Origin: an uncultured Lachnospiraceae bacterium
GTDB taxonomy: Bacteria > Bacillota > Clostridia > Lachnospirales > Lachnospiraceae
DNA length: 64,000 nt
Direction: 5' to 3'
Assembly: GCA_910579505.1 (NCBI GenBank)
Contig: CAJTTZ010000010.1
Location: forward strand, 79,973-143,972
The notes below the pieces were generated by a model. That model was not told the DNA's origin. It ran no database searches and was given only the letters and a program-made list of their open reading frames with translations. How positions within the stretch are numbered: the stretch's first letter is position 1; the number at the start of each line of letters is the position of its first letter. Below are positions 52,542 through 61,865 of the stretch, piece after piece. Both the position numbers and the translations under genes were made by a program.

Positions 52542-53927
52542 TTAATGGTGCCGTATCACTTCAAACCGTTCCAGCTCCACGCTCTCATGGTCTCCGATTC
52601 CCGCCTTCTGCTTCGCTATGGCGATCTGCTCCTCTATGGTATCCACGCCCTCCAGATTCGGCAGCAGCAGCCCTCGCCTTGCGCCCTTTGTCACAATGAC
52701 ACCATACCGGGTCACATCCAGTTCCTCCGGCGAAGAAATCTTCTCCGTCTCCCCCAGCACGTCAACGCTGATCGTCAGACGGTCCACCTCCCAGTCTTCC
52801 ACAGGTGAAAATCTTGGATCCGACGAACAGGCGCTGACGGCATTGTGCATGATCTCTTCCGCAAGAGATTCCCTGACCGCCTGAATGGTTCCGATACAGC
52901 CCCTTAGTCTTCCGTCCTCCTTCAGGGACACAAACGCGCCCGCCCTGCTTTGATATAATTCCTCCGGCAGTCCCTGCGGCATCTTAGGAAGCGTCCCTGT
53001 CTCCACAAACGTCTCAATGGTGTACCTTGCCAGCCTGACGTAAGCGTCTTCCCGTTCCCGCCTGGCGAGAAATTCCACCCTCTCCTTCTCCTCACACTGC
53101 TCCAGAAAATTCCGTGTGCCGTCAACACCGCAGGGCCGGTAAGCGCAGACGCCATATCCCACCCCGAAAGGCCCCTCATAGGAAAGCTGCTCTGCCTCCA
53201 CGCCTGTTCGGTCAAACGCGCCCGCCATGATGGTAAAGGAACGGTGCCCGCACTCTGCCGCCTTCTCGCAGAAGTCTTCCGAAAATTGAAGCAATTCCCC
53301 AAACGCGCCCCTGCCCATCACATCCATGACCCGCGCATCGTAGGTAGGTCCCTCATCCTGATATCCGTAAGGTCCGTCCTCCTTCAGTTTATGGGACAAG
53401 TCGCCGCTGGCAATCACCACCGTATTCCGCCCGAGCGTCTCCGATGTTGCCCTGATACACTGTCCCAGTCGGTAATGCGCCGTCAGCGGCAAGCCTGACA
53501 GGCCGACCCTCACCAGCCGGTATCCTGTCCAGAACCGGTTCACAAAATACAAGGGCACCATAGTGCCGTGATCCAGCCTTTTCTCCCGTTCCCCCAATGT
53601 CCCGGCCGGTAAACCGAACTCCTCTGCAGCCTCACACAGCACACGGACAAATTCCGTGTCGTAGGCGGCTTCCAGGGAAATCCGTCCGGCGCGAAACTGC
53701 CCAAAGTCACCTTTTGCACCCTTTCCGGGAGAGATGTGAAAATAGTCCGCATACATAATCTGGTGCGGGGACAGGAGTACGATTGTCTCCGGCTGCAGAC
53801 GGCCGATTGTCTCCGCCACCCTTTGGTACGCATCAATCGTCCTCTGAATCTTCTTTTCCTCACCCTTTCCCACCTCAGGTATGATGAGAGGTGGGTGCGG
53901 CACCATAAATCCTGCTGAAATTCCCAT
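52542..53927 (-). CDS. AmmeMemoRadiSam fusion protein, Memo/LigB-like plus AMMECR1
   Basis: A 461-residue two-domain protein. The N-terminal 270 residues look like the Memo/extradiol-dioxygenase (LigB-like) fold, opening FMVPHPPLIIPEVG, with LLSPHQIMYADYF and DHGTMVPLYF. The C-terminal 180 residues are an AMMECR1 domain with GRLRGCIGTIQA. In other organisms the two are separate genes of one operon; here they are fused. It is encoded upstream of the radical SAM gene. Chemistry unknown. Confidence 0.92.
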   Translation of the reverse strand: MGISAGFMVPHPPLIIPEVGKGEEKKIQRTIDAYQRVAETIGRLQPETIVLLSPHQIMYADYFHISPGKGAKGDFGQFRAGRISLEAAYDTEFVRVLCEAAEEFGLPAGTLGEREKRLDHGTMVPLYFVNRFWTGYRLVRVGLSGLPLTAHYRLGQCIRATSETLGRNTVVIASGDLSHKLKEDGPYGYQDEGPTYDARVMDVMGRGAFGELLQFSEDFCEKAAECGHRSFTIMAGAFDRTGVEAEQLSYEGPFGVGYGVCAYRPCGVDGTRNFLEQCEEKERVEFLARREREDAYVRLARYTIETFVETGTLPKMPQGLPEELYQSRAGAFVSLKEDGRLRGCIGTIQAVRESLAEEIMHNAVSACSSDPRFSPVEDWEVDRLTISVDVLGETEKISSPEELDVTRYGVIVTKGARRGLLLPNLEGVDTIEEQIAIAKQKAGIGDHESVELERFEVIRHH

Positions 53928-53957
53928 GATAACCCCCTGATTCCGCTTTGCAAAGTC

Positions 53958-54530
53958 TCAAAATGAATGAGAAGAATGCCTGCAAAAATCTGATGTCCTT
54001 TGCATGACATCCTTTAAGTTTTCAATATTTTTCAAGGTATCGGCACATTCAAGGGAATGGTTGCATCCCTCGTAAACCGTTATCGGAATATGATTTTCCT
54101 CGGAAAGACGAATGATCTCCTCTGTGTCGCTCCACGGATCAGCCGTTCCGATAAAAGCGGCCGCATGAGACGGCGCAAACAAAAAAGTCTGTGTCAGGGG
54201 CGTATACAAAACGTGTCTGACACAGCTTACTTCGTATTTCTTTGCATAGGACGCCGCAATAACCGTGCCAATGCTTTTGGAGACAAAAAGCACGTCATCA
54301 TAATCAGACCAGACCAAATCGGCCAGTTCTGCTTCTGCCTGAACAGACAGCGCTTCATATGCCTCTTTCATTTTTTCTTCATTGCCGCGGATATTTCCGG
54401 CGTGATATGTGTAACTGATATTTCTATACTCCTGATATCCATGCTCGCAGGCGATCTTCCTACCGTAATATAACAGAGGTTTGTCGCAATGGTAACCTAT
54501 TCCCGGAAAATAAACAGCTATCTTTGCCAT
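53958..54530 (-). CDS. Alpha/beta-hydrolase-like protein
   Basis: A 190-residue protein with an opening KIAVYFPGIGYHCDKPLLYYG and a nucleophile-elbow-like FVSKSIGTVIAASYA, where Ser takes the place in G/S-x-S-x-G. GTADPWSD and YEGCNHSLE suit the Asp and His of the catalytic triad. It is smaller than usual and lacks a lid. ATG 54530 follows AAAGGA; frame remains open upstream but without a good start. It is single; substrate unknown. Confidence 0.75.
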   Translation of the reverse strand: MAKIAVYFPGIGYHCDKPLLYYGRKIACEHGYQEYRNISYTYHAGNIRGNEEKMKEAYEALSVQAEAELADLVWSDYDDVLFVSKSIGTVIAASYAKKYEVSCVRHVLYTPLTQTFLFAPSHAAAFIGTADPWSDTEEIIRLSEENHIPITVYEGCNHSLECADTLKNIENLKDVMQRTSDFCRHSSHSF

Positions 54531-54698
54531 AATCGGTCCTTTCAAATTCCTGCCTTCGCATTTCGGATCCCTTTCCTCATCTGCAGGATTACTTATGTGT
54601 TTATGGTAGCACAAAACAGCAGTCCTTACAATGAGATTCCCTCCAATGCAGCGGTGAGGAATGAATTTCATTCTGTGGGCAGGATACATGTAAATACA

Positions 54699-54753
54699 TT
54701 ATTGACTATTCAGTTAATAATTGTTATTCTATTATAGACCGTATAGTCAATAA
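54699..54753 (+). promoter_or_regulatory. Promoter with long inverted repeat ahead of tetR-antiporter operon
   Basis: TTATTGACTAT (54699-54709) and ATAGTCAATAA (54743-54753) form a perfect 11-bp inverted repeat 33 bases apart. TTGACT (54702-54707) and TATTCT (54725-54730) give a promoter with 17-base spacing inside it. A likely autoregulatory operator pair for the TetR protein. Confidence 0.65.
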
Positions 54754-54771
54754 CACTCCTGGAGGTATTTT

Positions 54772-55377
54772 ATGAAAAAAAGCATCAAAACTGAGCTCAC
54801 CATCTCAAAAATCATCGAAGCAGCCATAAACGAATTTGGCAAAAACGGATACGCTGGCGGGACTATAAACGATATATGCAAAACTGGCATCAATAAAGGG
54901 CTTCTCTACCACAATTTCAGCGGAAAGGATGAACTCTACCTGGCCTGTGTGAACCTTAGCTGCAAAAAACTGATACATCACATCCAGGAACGGGACGGTA
55001 CAAAGAATCCTGAAAGCTATCTTGCTGTCCGTATGGATGTTTTTGCACTTTACCCTAATGAAGCGCATATTTTCTTCGAAGCGCTGCTCAGCCCACCGGC
55101 TCACCTCGCTGAAGAACTACTCCCGGCTATTTCAGGGTTTACCGCACTGAATGAGCAGATGGTCAGCGCTATGCTGGATGCCGTCACCCTGCGAAGCACC
55201 GTAGCCAGAAATGATGCCGTCTCATATTTTCATATGATGCAGACAATGTTCAACGGTTATTTCAGCAGCCCAGCCTTCTATCATATTTCTTTGGAAGAGA
55301 AAATGAAATTACACGAAAAAATACTCCCACAGTTGTTGGACTTTATGCTGTATGGGATTGCGAAAGGAGACGCTTAA
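54772..55377 (+). CDS. TetR-family regulator
   Basis: A 201-residue regulator. The HTH is YAGGTINDICKTGINKGLLYHNFSGKDEL (core GTINDICKTGINKGLLY). The rest is a helical ligand domain. CTGGAGG precedes the ATG. It precedes a cation antiporter gene by one base, so the two are co-transcribed and the regulator probably controls its own operon through the inverted repeat upstream. Ligand unknown. Confidence 0.93.
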   Translation: MKKSIKTELTISKIIEAAINEFGKNGYAGGTINDICKTGINKGLLYHNFSGKDELYLACVNLSCKKLIHHIQERDGTKNPESYLAVRMDVFALYPNEAHIFFEALLSPPAHLAEELLPAISGFTALNEQMVSAMLDAVTLRSTVARNDAVSYFHMMQTMFNGYFSSPAFYHISLEEKMKLHEKILPQLLDFMLYGIAKGDA

Positions 55378-55378
55378 G

Positions 55379-56587
55379 ATGATGATTGATCTTTTGGGAT
55401 GGCTTATAACGCTTGTCCTCGCCTTTGCGGCCGGAAAACTTATGACAAAAATAAAAATGCCCTCCATACTGGGATGGCTAATCGTTGGTATGCTGTTTGG
55501 TCCCCACACCATAAAGCTGATGCCACAGCGCATTCTTGATGCAGGATGGTATAAAATAATCCTTATGTGGATGCAGTGTGCCTTTGGCGTAATGCTCGGC
55601 ACCGAACTGATCTGGAGCAGACTGAAGCGTTCCGGGAAGGCGCTTATCCTCACAACCCTGGCACAGTCTCTTGGCACCTTTGCAATTGTTTCCCTTGCTT
55701 TCGGCATCGCATTTGGCATCACCGGCGTACCTGTTTACCTGGCATTCGTTTTTGGCGGAATTGCGCTTGCCACCGCTCCGGCCCCTGCCCTATCCATTGT
55801 CAATGAGTTTCATGCACGAGGCCCAGTCACAGACACTTTGCTGCCGATGACAATATTGGACGATGTAGTGGGGATTGCCGTTTTCTTTACCGTAAATTCC
55901 CTGATTGCCCGTGAAGCCTCCGGCGGTTCTGTCCCTCTGCACATGATCCCCGTCATGATCTTTTTGCCTGTCCTGATTGGAGCCGCAGCCGGCTTTCCCA
56001 CCGGCCTGTTTCTGAGAAAAACTACCAGAAAGGCATGGAGACTGGCCACACTGCTTGGCGGCATCACCGTCACCATGTTGATTGGACTGTTAATGAACAC
56101 CCACCTCCTTTCCGGTATCACATTGAATTACATGCTGATGGGCGTTTCCTTTTCAGCAGTCTTTTCCAACCTGATTACACAGGAACAGTTACAAAAGGTT
56201 AACAGCTGCTTTGACCCCATCCTTAGTCTGGCTCTGCTCACCGCCATTGTAGATCTCGGTGCTCCTTTGGATTACCATCTGATCCTTGGGGCAGGCCTGT
56301 ATACATTTATTTATATTGCAGCACGTGCCTTCGGAAAATACTTTGGCGCAAGATTCGGTGCCAGGCTTACCCATATGCCGGATACTGTATGCAAATACCT
56401 CGGCCTTACGCTGCTGCCCCACTCCGGCGTCTCTCTTTTGTTTACCGGGATTATCTGTTCTACCCTCAGTTCTGCCCCGGCGCTTGTGCAGATCGTACAG
56501 GGTACCATTGCCGCCGCTGCAATCATCAATGAATTCATTGCCGTTATTGCCGCGAAAAAAGGGTTTGCACTTGCCGGTGAAATATAG
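55379..56587 (+). CDS. Monovalent cation:proton antiporter-like protein (CPA2)
   Basis: A 402-residue membrane protein with about 11-12 helices, related to Na+/H+ exchangers of the CPA2/NhaA-like group. LGWLIVGMLFGPH (helix 2) and FGGIALATAPAPALSIVNE plus DDVVGIAVFF (helix 5 region, two Asp) are the typical transport-site motifs. AAAGGAG supports ATG 55379. It directly follows the TetR gene. It may confer cation or drug efflux; the ion is not known. Confidence 0.9.
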   Translation: MMIDLLGWLITLVLAFAAGKLMTKIKMPSILGWLIVGMLFGPHTIKLMPQRILDAGWYKIILMWMQCAFGVMLGTELIWSRLKRSGKALILTTLAQSLGTFAIVSLAFGIAFGITGVPVYLAFVFGGIALATAPAPALSIVNEFHARGPVTDTLLPMTILDDVVGIAVFFTVNSLIAREASGGSVPLHMIPVMIFLPVLIGAAAGFPTGLFLRKTTRKAWRLATLLGGITVTMLIGLLMNTHLLSGITLNYMLMGVSFSAVFSNLITQEQLQKVNSCFDPILSLALLTAIVDLGAPLDYHLILGAGLYTFIYIAARAFGKYFGARFGARLTHMPDTVCKYLGLTLLPHSGVSLLFTGIICSTLSSAPALVQIVQGTIAAAAIINEFIAVIAAKKGFALAGEI

Positions 56588-56622
56588 GAAACATCATAAT
56601 GACGCCAAAGACAACACATGTA

Positions 56623-57402
56623 TCAGCAAGAACCCCCTACGTCCGGCTTTCCTGCTGAGCAATAAATTTCTACAAGCTGTTTTCTCTTCTCCCGGTCCAG
56701 CCTGTATTCCCTTTCAAAAAATTCGTCATAACTGGCGTATTTTGTTTGGATGGATTGAATGGTCAGCCGAATAAAGTCTTCCTGAACACCCAGCAGAGGC
56801 ATACACATCTGTCTGTATTCCTCAGGAATGCCGAGTTGTCCTGCAAGTCCATCCGTCACCTCCTTTAAACATTTATTAGACAGCAGATATTCTTTTACCG
56901 CATCCTCTTCGCTCATGTCCAGCGCCATCATGAGAAGAAAACCAGCGACTCCTGTCCTGTCCTTCCCTGCGGTACAATGAAAATAAACATTTCCGTCATT
57001 TTTCAAAAGGAGGTCAAACAGCCTTTGATATGCCGGATTCCCAAACGCCATCGTCCGATATCCTTCTTGCAGATAATCATAAATGGATTGAAACTGTCCG
57101 GCATCCATTTTATTCTTTATAATCTTTTCAAAATCAAAACCGTTTTCATCACGCTTTTCGACTCTCAAAGCGCTGATCTGCTCATACTCTGCTATGTGAA
57201 ATGAGCAGTCTTTTGCCATATCAGCTTCCCTTTCATCACGGAAGTCAAGAATATGCCTGATTGCCAGCGTATTTTCAAAATAATCTGCATCTTCCTGTGT
57301 AATACGGTCCAAGGCTCCTCCACGGAAAATCATATTCTTTTTCATAATCTTACCATTCTGGTTTATATAGCCGCCTATATCCCTGAAATTATGTATATTC
57401 AT
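56623..57402 (-). CDS. Tyrosine/serine protein phosphatase
   Basis: A 259-residue phosphatase. HCTAGKDRTGVAGFLLM is the CX5R active-site loop. NFRDIGGYINQNGK at the N-terminus is typical of the Tyr_phosphatase3/LipA-like group. AAGGAGG sits only one base before ATG 57414, so ATG 57402 (MNIHNFRDIGG) 13 bases away is preferred; neither spacing is ideal. It is convergent with the antiporter gene. Targets are unknown; related proteins can act on lipid phosphates. Confidence 0.9.
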   Translation of the reverse strand: MNIHNFRDIGGYINQNGKIMKKNMIFRGGALDRITQEDADYFENTLAIRHILDFRDEREADMAKDCSFHIAEYEQISALRVEKRDENGFDFEKIIKNKMDAGQFQSIYDYLQEGYRTMAFGNPAYQRLFDLLLKNDGNVYFHCTAGKDRTGVAGFLLMMALDMSEEDAVKEYLLSNKCLKEVTDGLAGQLGIPEEYRQMCMPLLGVQEDFIRLTIQSIQTKYASYDEFFEREYRLDREKRKQLVEIYCSAGKPDVGGSC

Positions 57403-57452
57403 CCTAATATCCATGCCTCCTTCATCATTGCGCTATTTCTGCATTAATCTCA

Positions 57453-57623
57453 TTATATCCAATATGGCTGAACAATGAAAGCTCTGGATGAGCTATGCCT
57501 TTTCCCAAACTCTAAAAATTCTGCTGCGGCAGTATCTCTCCCCATCCACGCACACAAAATACCATGTACTGCTGCCGAAAGCGAGGAATCATGGGTCGTA
57601 ATTGGCTCATAATAGTCATAATA
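57453..57623 (-). pseudogene. Remnant of a GH65 glycoside phosphorylase gene
   Basis: About 55 codons without a start retain YYDYYEPITTHDSSLSAAVHG and then RDTAAAEFLEFGKRH, which match the conserved (D/N)YYEPxTTHDSSLS core of GH65 maltose/kojibiose phosphorylases. A stop interrupts the frame four codons before the fragment and another at 57453. The rest of the gene is gone. Confidence 0.75.
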
Positions 57624-57928
57624 CACCTCCAGCTATTCAGTTATCTCCGAATCCTTCAGGAAAACTTTTTTAACTAATGTATTGTCCTGTGTCTCATGGA
57701 TATCCGGCTCCTGTATATCCATACTTTACTGCGTTTCTTCTGGCTCCATCCAGAGTCTCGCAGCGGAAACGGATCAGGTTTTTCGCCGCTTTTATATCCG
57801 TGTGCAGAAAAAATGGCAGCATGCTTACTGTATCTGTTTTTTTCTGTCCTCCTCATTTACTGGCATAAAAAGAACAGGTTGCCCTATCACGGATAAGACT
57901 TCCTGTTCCCATACCTTCTTTATTTTAT
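57624..57928. other. Non-coding debris between GH65 remnant and LTA-synthase gene
   Basis: No convincing gene. A 29-codon minus-strand frame (57633-57722 region, opening MDIQEPDIHETQDN) and a terminator (57870-57909) are all I see. Confidence 0.4.
57870..57909 (-). terminator. Terminator of the LTA-synthase-like gene
   Basis: GGAACAGG pairs with CCTGTTCT on the minus strand, followed by TTTTTAT. Confidence 0.65.
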
Positions 57929-60307
57929 TTACTCCTCTGCCCCCGCTTCCCCAAGTGCAGGCACTGATGCCGCATTGTAAACATGCGTATAATAATCATG
58001 GCTGAGCACAGACTTCGAAAATGTCATTCTATTTCTCACTATACTGGATATCTGGTTTACATAATCTTCAGGAATTTCGACATTTTCATCTGTCGGCGTG
58101 AAAACTTTCTCAGTTGAACTATAATGCCCTAAGTCCGTCTTCCAATCATAATTTCCAAAGAAAACAAGCGGGAGAGCGTCTGAAAGAACATCCCTTCCCA
58201 CATAAAGCCTGGAATCCCATTCCACTCCAAAAAGATTGCACAATGTCGGAAGTATATCTACAGAAGAGGCAGGCGTATCGACAACAATCGGCTCACTATC
58301 TTCAAGCGCCCCACACCAGATAATAGCACGGCTTCTGTCCCGCTCCTCATAGGTGTTCACCGAATAGCCATATAACTCCGATAAATACGGCATATTTCCC
58401 AGGGCGGCATCCGAATCCAGCCCATAGGGAAAATGATCCGGCGCAATGCAGATGACCGTATCATCAGCAATCCCTTTTTCTTCAAGGGTTTCCACAAGAT
58501 ACCCCACTGCCTTTTCCAACTCAAGGTTCGCCGCAATATAAGCGCGTACAGGCTCCGTATAGGAAAGACCTTTCTCTTCGCACCATGCGTCTACGGCATC
58601 TCTATTTTCACTTGACATGGCATTATTGTCAAAGGCGTATACACTATGACCGCTTACCGTCATGTAATAAACATTAAAAGGCTGCCTGTCAATGTACATT
58701 GGCAGGGTTTCCTGCATCAATTCCAGATCGCTCGCCGGCCACTTCGGACTGATAAGCTTCTCAAGGCCATTTCCCACTCCCATATATCCCCCGCTGTAGC
58801 CCAGCTTTGTATGCGTCTCATGCCGGCCGTAATAAGTATGGGTACTGTTGTGAAAAGCCATGCCGAAATATCCCTTCTCATTTAAAAGCGCGCCCATATT
58901 GGTATGCGTCCCATTCTGTGTAATCTCCTTAATAGAGCTTCCGCCGGAAGTCGGAATCAAGCCAAATAAAAGCTGATATTCCCCTCCGGTTGTTCCGGCA
59001 ATTGACTGCTGGTAATATTCATTAAAATTAATTCCTTTTGTGGAAAGCCGGTAAAGTGTCGGTGTGAGCTCCGGGTCAATAAGAAAGCCTGAAAATGCTT
59101 CCGCACAGATCAAAATCAAGTTTTTCCCCGCAAAAGAGCCCGTATACGCATTTTGGCTTGACGGTGTGAGCGAGGAAACATAAGCGTCAATATCGGCACA
59201 TTTCCCATCTGCGGCAGCAAGGGCAGCAAAGTCGACCGAGGACACACTCTGACCGTATACAGCCGGTGTTACCTCCTCATCCGCCTGCACAGCTTTCACG
59301 CTTTGGGGAACCTCCTCCTTAAGTATGTCTACTTTCCGAGCGCTGGAAGCCTCCTTTGCCTGTACGATGATCTTACCATCGGATATGGTTTTCTCCCTGC
59401 CGTTTACACGGATACCCTCAGGCGATGTATTGACTGTTCCCTGCGCAAATGCCGCCTCCGTGCTCTCAAATACCTGGGCGGAGGTTTTGGATGAAACGAG
59501 ATTCCGAATATCCAGGTACAGTCCCTCACCCAGCCCAAACTGCATGACCGCCGACTCAAAATTATATTGATTTGTATAAATGTCCTTATGCAGGCCGCAG
59601 CATAAAATGAGGAACAGAGCCACTCCATAGCAGGCAGCTCCCCCAGCCAAATGTACCGGCAAAACAGAAACGATCCGCCCTGTGCCTCCCCGCCAAATGC
59701 CCTTTTGGGGTAGCTGCCCTATTATCCTTTCCCTCAGTAAAAACCACAAGATAAGCGGCAGCAAAAGAAGCATAATATGACTGATTCCGTCAAAGCAGAA
59801 GATCAGCCGCCTGATGTCAGCGCCAAATCCGCCCAGCGCGTCAGTTGCTGCATTCAATATGGTGTTTAAGTCATATGCCACCTTAAACTGCCTGTATACC
59901 AGAAATTCCACAATAAAAATGAGGGATAAAAGCCCCAGGTAGAATGGTATCAGAATCTGCACTGCTTTTTTCGGCAGCAACAGAGTAATGCCTGAAACAA
60001 CCATCCCCGCACAGAGGGAAAATAAAGCCAGAAATACAAAGGAGCTTCCGGTGTGCAATGTCTCAACCGACAGCTTGAAAACAATCTCCATATAGAAATA
60101 CGAGAGAGACAAAAAGACTGCCAGCCGCACAGAACCCCACGGCAAAAAGTCTTTCGCCTGTGCTGCAGAAGATCTCCTTTGGACAGTCTGTACTGCCCCC
60201 TCCGAGCGCCTGCGTACCGGCTGCGCCATTGGCGCCTTTACGGATTGTACCATCTGCTTCCGTTTTTGATTCTTTTTCCTTTTTCTTTTTCTCTTTTGTG
60301 AACTCAT
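57929..60307 (-). CDS. LTA-synthase-like phosphoglycerol transferase (sulfatase fold)
   Basis: A 792-residue membrane enzyme. A basic N-terminus of about 50 residues, including KRKRKRKKNQKRK, is followed by five helices (about 55-250), a linker of about 120 residues, and the extracellular sulfatase-like domain (about 385-790). The segment AGTTGGEYQLLFG contains the nucleophile-region Thr, and CIAPDHFPYG with the preceding metal-binding His matches LtaS-type enzymes. It probably transfers glycerol-phosphate from phosphatidylglycerol to a polymer or glycolipid. The strongly basic tail is unusual. It is flanked by broken glycosidase genes. Confidence 0.9.
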   Translation of the reverse strand: MSSQKRKRKRKKNQKRKQMVQSVKAPMAQPVRRRSEGAVQTVQRRSSAAQAKDFLPWGSVRLAVFLSLSYFYMEIVFKLSVETLHTGSSFVFLALFSLCAGMVVSGITLLLPKKAVQILIPFYLGLLSLIFIVEFLVYRQFKVAYDLNTILNAATDALGGFGADIRRLIFCFDGISHIMLLLLPLILWFLLRERIIGQLPQKGIWRGGTGRIVSVLPVHLAGGAACYGVALFLILCCGLHKDIYTNQYNFESAVMQFGLGEGLYLDIRNLVSSKTSAQVFESTEAAFAQGTVNTSPEGIRVNGREKTISDGKIIVQAKEASSARKVDILKEEVPQSVKAVQADEEVTPAVYGQSVSSVDFAALAAADGKCADIDAYVSSLTPSSQNAYTGSFAGKNLILICAEAFSGFLIDPELTPTLYRLSTKGINFNEYYQQSIAGTTGGEYQLLFGLIPTSGGSSIKEITQNGTHTNMGALLNEKGYFGMAFHNSTHTYYGRHETHTKLGYSGGYMGVGNGLEKLISPKWPASDLELMQETLPMYIDRQPFNVYYMTVSGHSVYAFDNNAMSSENRDAVDAWCEEKGLSYTEPVRAYIAANLELEKAVGYLVETLEEKGIADDTVICIAPDHFPYGLDSDAALGNMPYLSELYGYSVNTYEERDRSRAIIWCGALEDSEPIVVDTPASSVDILPTLCNLFGVEWDSRLYVGRDVLSDALPLVFFGNYDWKTDLGHYSSTEKVFTPTDENVEIPEDYVNQISSIVRNRMTFSKSVLSHDYYTHVYNAASVPALGEAGAEE

Positions 60308-60463
60308 AATGTCCTGTTATTGCAAGCGTTTTGACCTGCGTCCTCCTTTTACTAAATCAAGGTTAATCACACATCTTCTTTTTCCATTTTCCATGACCTC
60401 CTGTTATCTGCTATTTTACATGGCAAATGCATCGTTTTTGCATCATTTTTACATCATTTTACC

Positions 60464-60506
60464 AAAAAAAGAGGATTGCTGCACATTCTTCCTGCCGGCA
60501 ATCCTC
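60464..60506 (-). terminator. Retained terminator of GH78 remnant
   Basis: On the minus strand, GAGGATTGCC...GCAATCCTC followed by TTTTTTT. Confidence 0.8.
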
Positions 60507-60539
60507 AAGATCCAAAAACTGTTCGGGTTTGATAGTCTG

Positions 60540-61125
60540 CTAAATACTATGGAAAGAGTAAACACCCGATTGCAGTTCAAAAATCATATCCCCACCATCC
60601 ATCCCTATGTAAGTAACGCCGTCCGCTTTTTCAGCAGCTGCACCGCCCTCCAAATAGCTCCCCGCAGGCAAATATAAAGTCGCAGTGGTATTAGCTGGAA
60701 CTGTCGCTTCATACAGCAGCCCATCTTCCGTCTTTGTCCATGCGCTCACGATTGTGCCATAAACGGAATCATAGCTGCCCTTTACATAGGTCAGACTGCC
60801 GCCGACAGAGGGCTGCAGGATGAAATGTTTAAAGCCGGGATATTCCTCGTCACGCTCAATTCCCGCGGAGTAGCGGTACATCCACTCGGCGACAGAGCCG
60901 TAAGCAAAGTGATTTAATGAACCCCGAATATAATAATCCCCGGCTTCATTCTGGACCGAATAGGCATTCCAGTCCTCCCATGATGTGGTCGCTCCCCGCA
61001 GGACGTTGTACAGCCAGCCGGGCGCCTCTTCCTGCTCCAACAGCGCATAGGCCAGATCATCACGGCCGATATCACACAGAGTCGGATTCAGGAAACTTAA
61101 GCCCGCAAATCCAGTGACGTTTTGT
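60540..61125 (-). pseudogene. Remnant of a GH78 alpha-L-rhamnosidase gene
   Basis: About 195 codons of the C-terminal part with no start codon before residue 30. PLQNVTGFAGLSFLNPTLCD and ATTSWEDWNAY are the GH78 (alpha/alpha)6-barrel end. FAYGSVAEWMYRYSAG and the C-terminal beta domain follow to a normal stop. The upstream 700 codons are replaced at about 61125 by AT-rich sequence. The terminator remains. Confidence 0.82.
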
Positions 61126-61185
61126 AACGGACTTTTTGAATTTTATTATCACATATTATAGTTTAATTTTTGTATATATTGTCTA

Positions 61186-61215
61186 AATTTTCAGAAAATA
61201 TTTTTTCTGAAAATT
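61186..61215. other. Perfect 13-bp hairpin at the edge of the AT-rich island
   Basis: AATTTTCAGAAAA-TATT-TTTTCTGAAAATT. Could be a terminator or boundary element. It lies 15 bases before the -35 of the promoter for the deformylase gene. Confidence 0.6.
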
Positions 61216-61229
61216 GCAGTCGAAAATAG

Positions 61230-61258
61230 TTGAGAAAACAAAAGAATTATTGTAAAAT
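61230..61258 (+). promoter_or_regulatory. Promoter of the deformylase-like gene
   Basis: TTGAGA, 17 bases, TAAAAT; 19 bases before ATG 61278 and close to a strong GGAGG. Confidence 0.65.
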
Positions 61259-61277
61259 ACGATAAAGGAGGTATATT

Positions 61278-61865
61278 ATGGCAGTTTTATCAATTGTGAA
61301 AATGTTTAAGGAAAATTATGGGTGTAAAGGTTCCTGTTTAAGAACTCCATCTAGCGACATTACTAAAGAAGAATTTGGAAGTGAATGGTTAAAAATATTT
61401 ATTCATGACATGTTAGAGACCTTGTATAGTAATTCAAGTGGGGTGGGGTTAGCCGCAAATCAAGTAGGGGTATTGAAAAAAATATGTGTAGTAGATATTA
61501 AAAAGGATGGAAAAAAACCGTTAGCTTTAATAAATCCAAATTATGAACCAATAAATGAAGAAACAACAGATTCTCAAGAAGTTTGCTTAAGTTTTCCTAA
61601 TGTTTCATCACTTATTAAAAGATATAAAAAAATCAAAGTGAACTATCAAGACTTTTATGGCCAAGAGCATGAATTTATAGCTGAAGGCTTTAAATCAACA
61701 GTATTTCAACATGAAATTGATCATTTAAAAGGTATTGTTCATATTGATTTAAATCAAAAGAAGGATGGCGCGGCAGATTATATAGGATATGGTGCTAAAC
61801 TTGCCCAAAATGCATTGGATAAAATATTGACTAAGGAAGGAAATGAAGAGGATGAAAGACAGTAA
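61278..61865 (+). CDS. Divergent peptide deformylase
   Basis: A 195-residue metalloprotein of the peptide deformylase family, which removes formyl from the N-terminal Met of new proteins. Motifs are GVGLAANQ (55-62), EVCLS (101-105, metal Cys103; canonical EGCLS) and QHEIDH (144-149, His145, Glu146, His149). All three metal ligands and the catalytic Glu are kept. The N-terminal part differs from housekeeping enzymes. AAAGGAGG precedes the ATG. It is AT-rich and overlaps the next gene, so it is likely foreign and not the housekeeping copy. Confidence 0.88.
   Translation: MAVLSIVKMFKENYGCKGSCLRTPSSDITKEEFGSEWLKIFIHDMLETLYSNSSGVGLAANQVGVLKKICVVDIKKDGKKPLALINPNYEPINEETTDSQEVCLSFPNVSSLIKRYKKIKVNYQDFYGQEHEFIAEGFKSTVFQHEIDHLKGIVHIDLNQKKDGAADYIGYGAKLAQNALDKILTKEGNEEDERQ

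Noticed and set aside
57682..58005. Plus-strand frame of 107 codons beside the LTA-synthase gene
   Set aside because: Cys/Ser-rich low-quality sequence without ribosome site, overlapping the terminator and the 3' end of the real gene.
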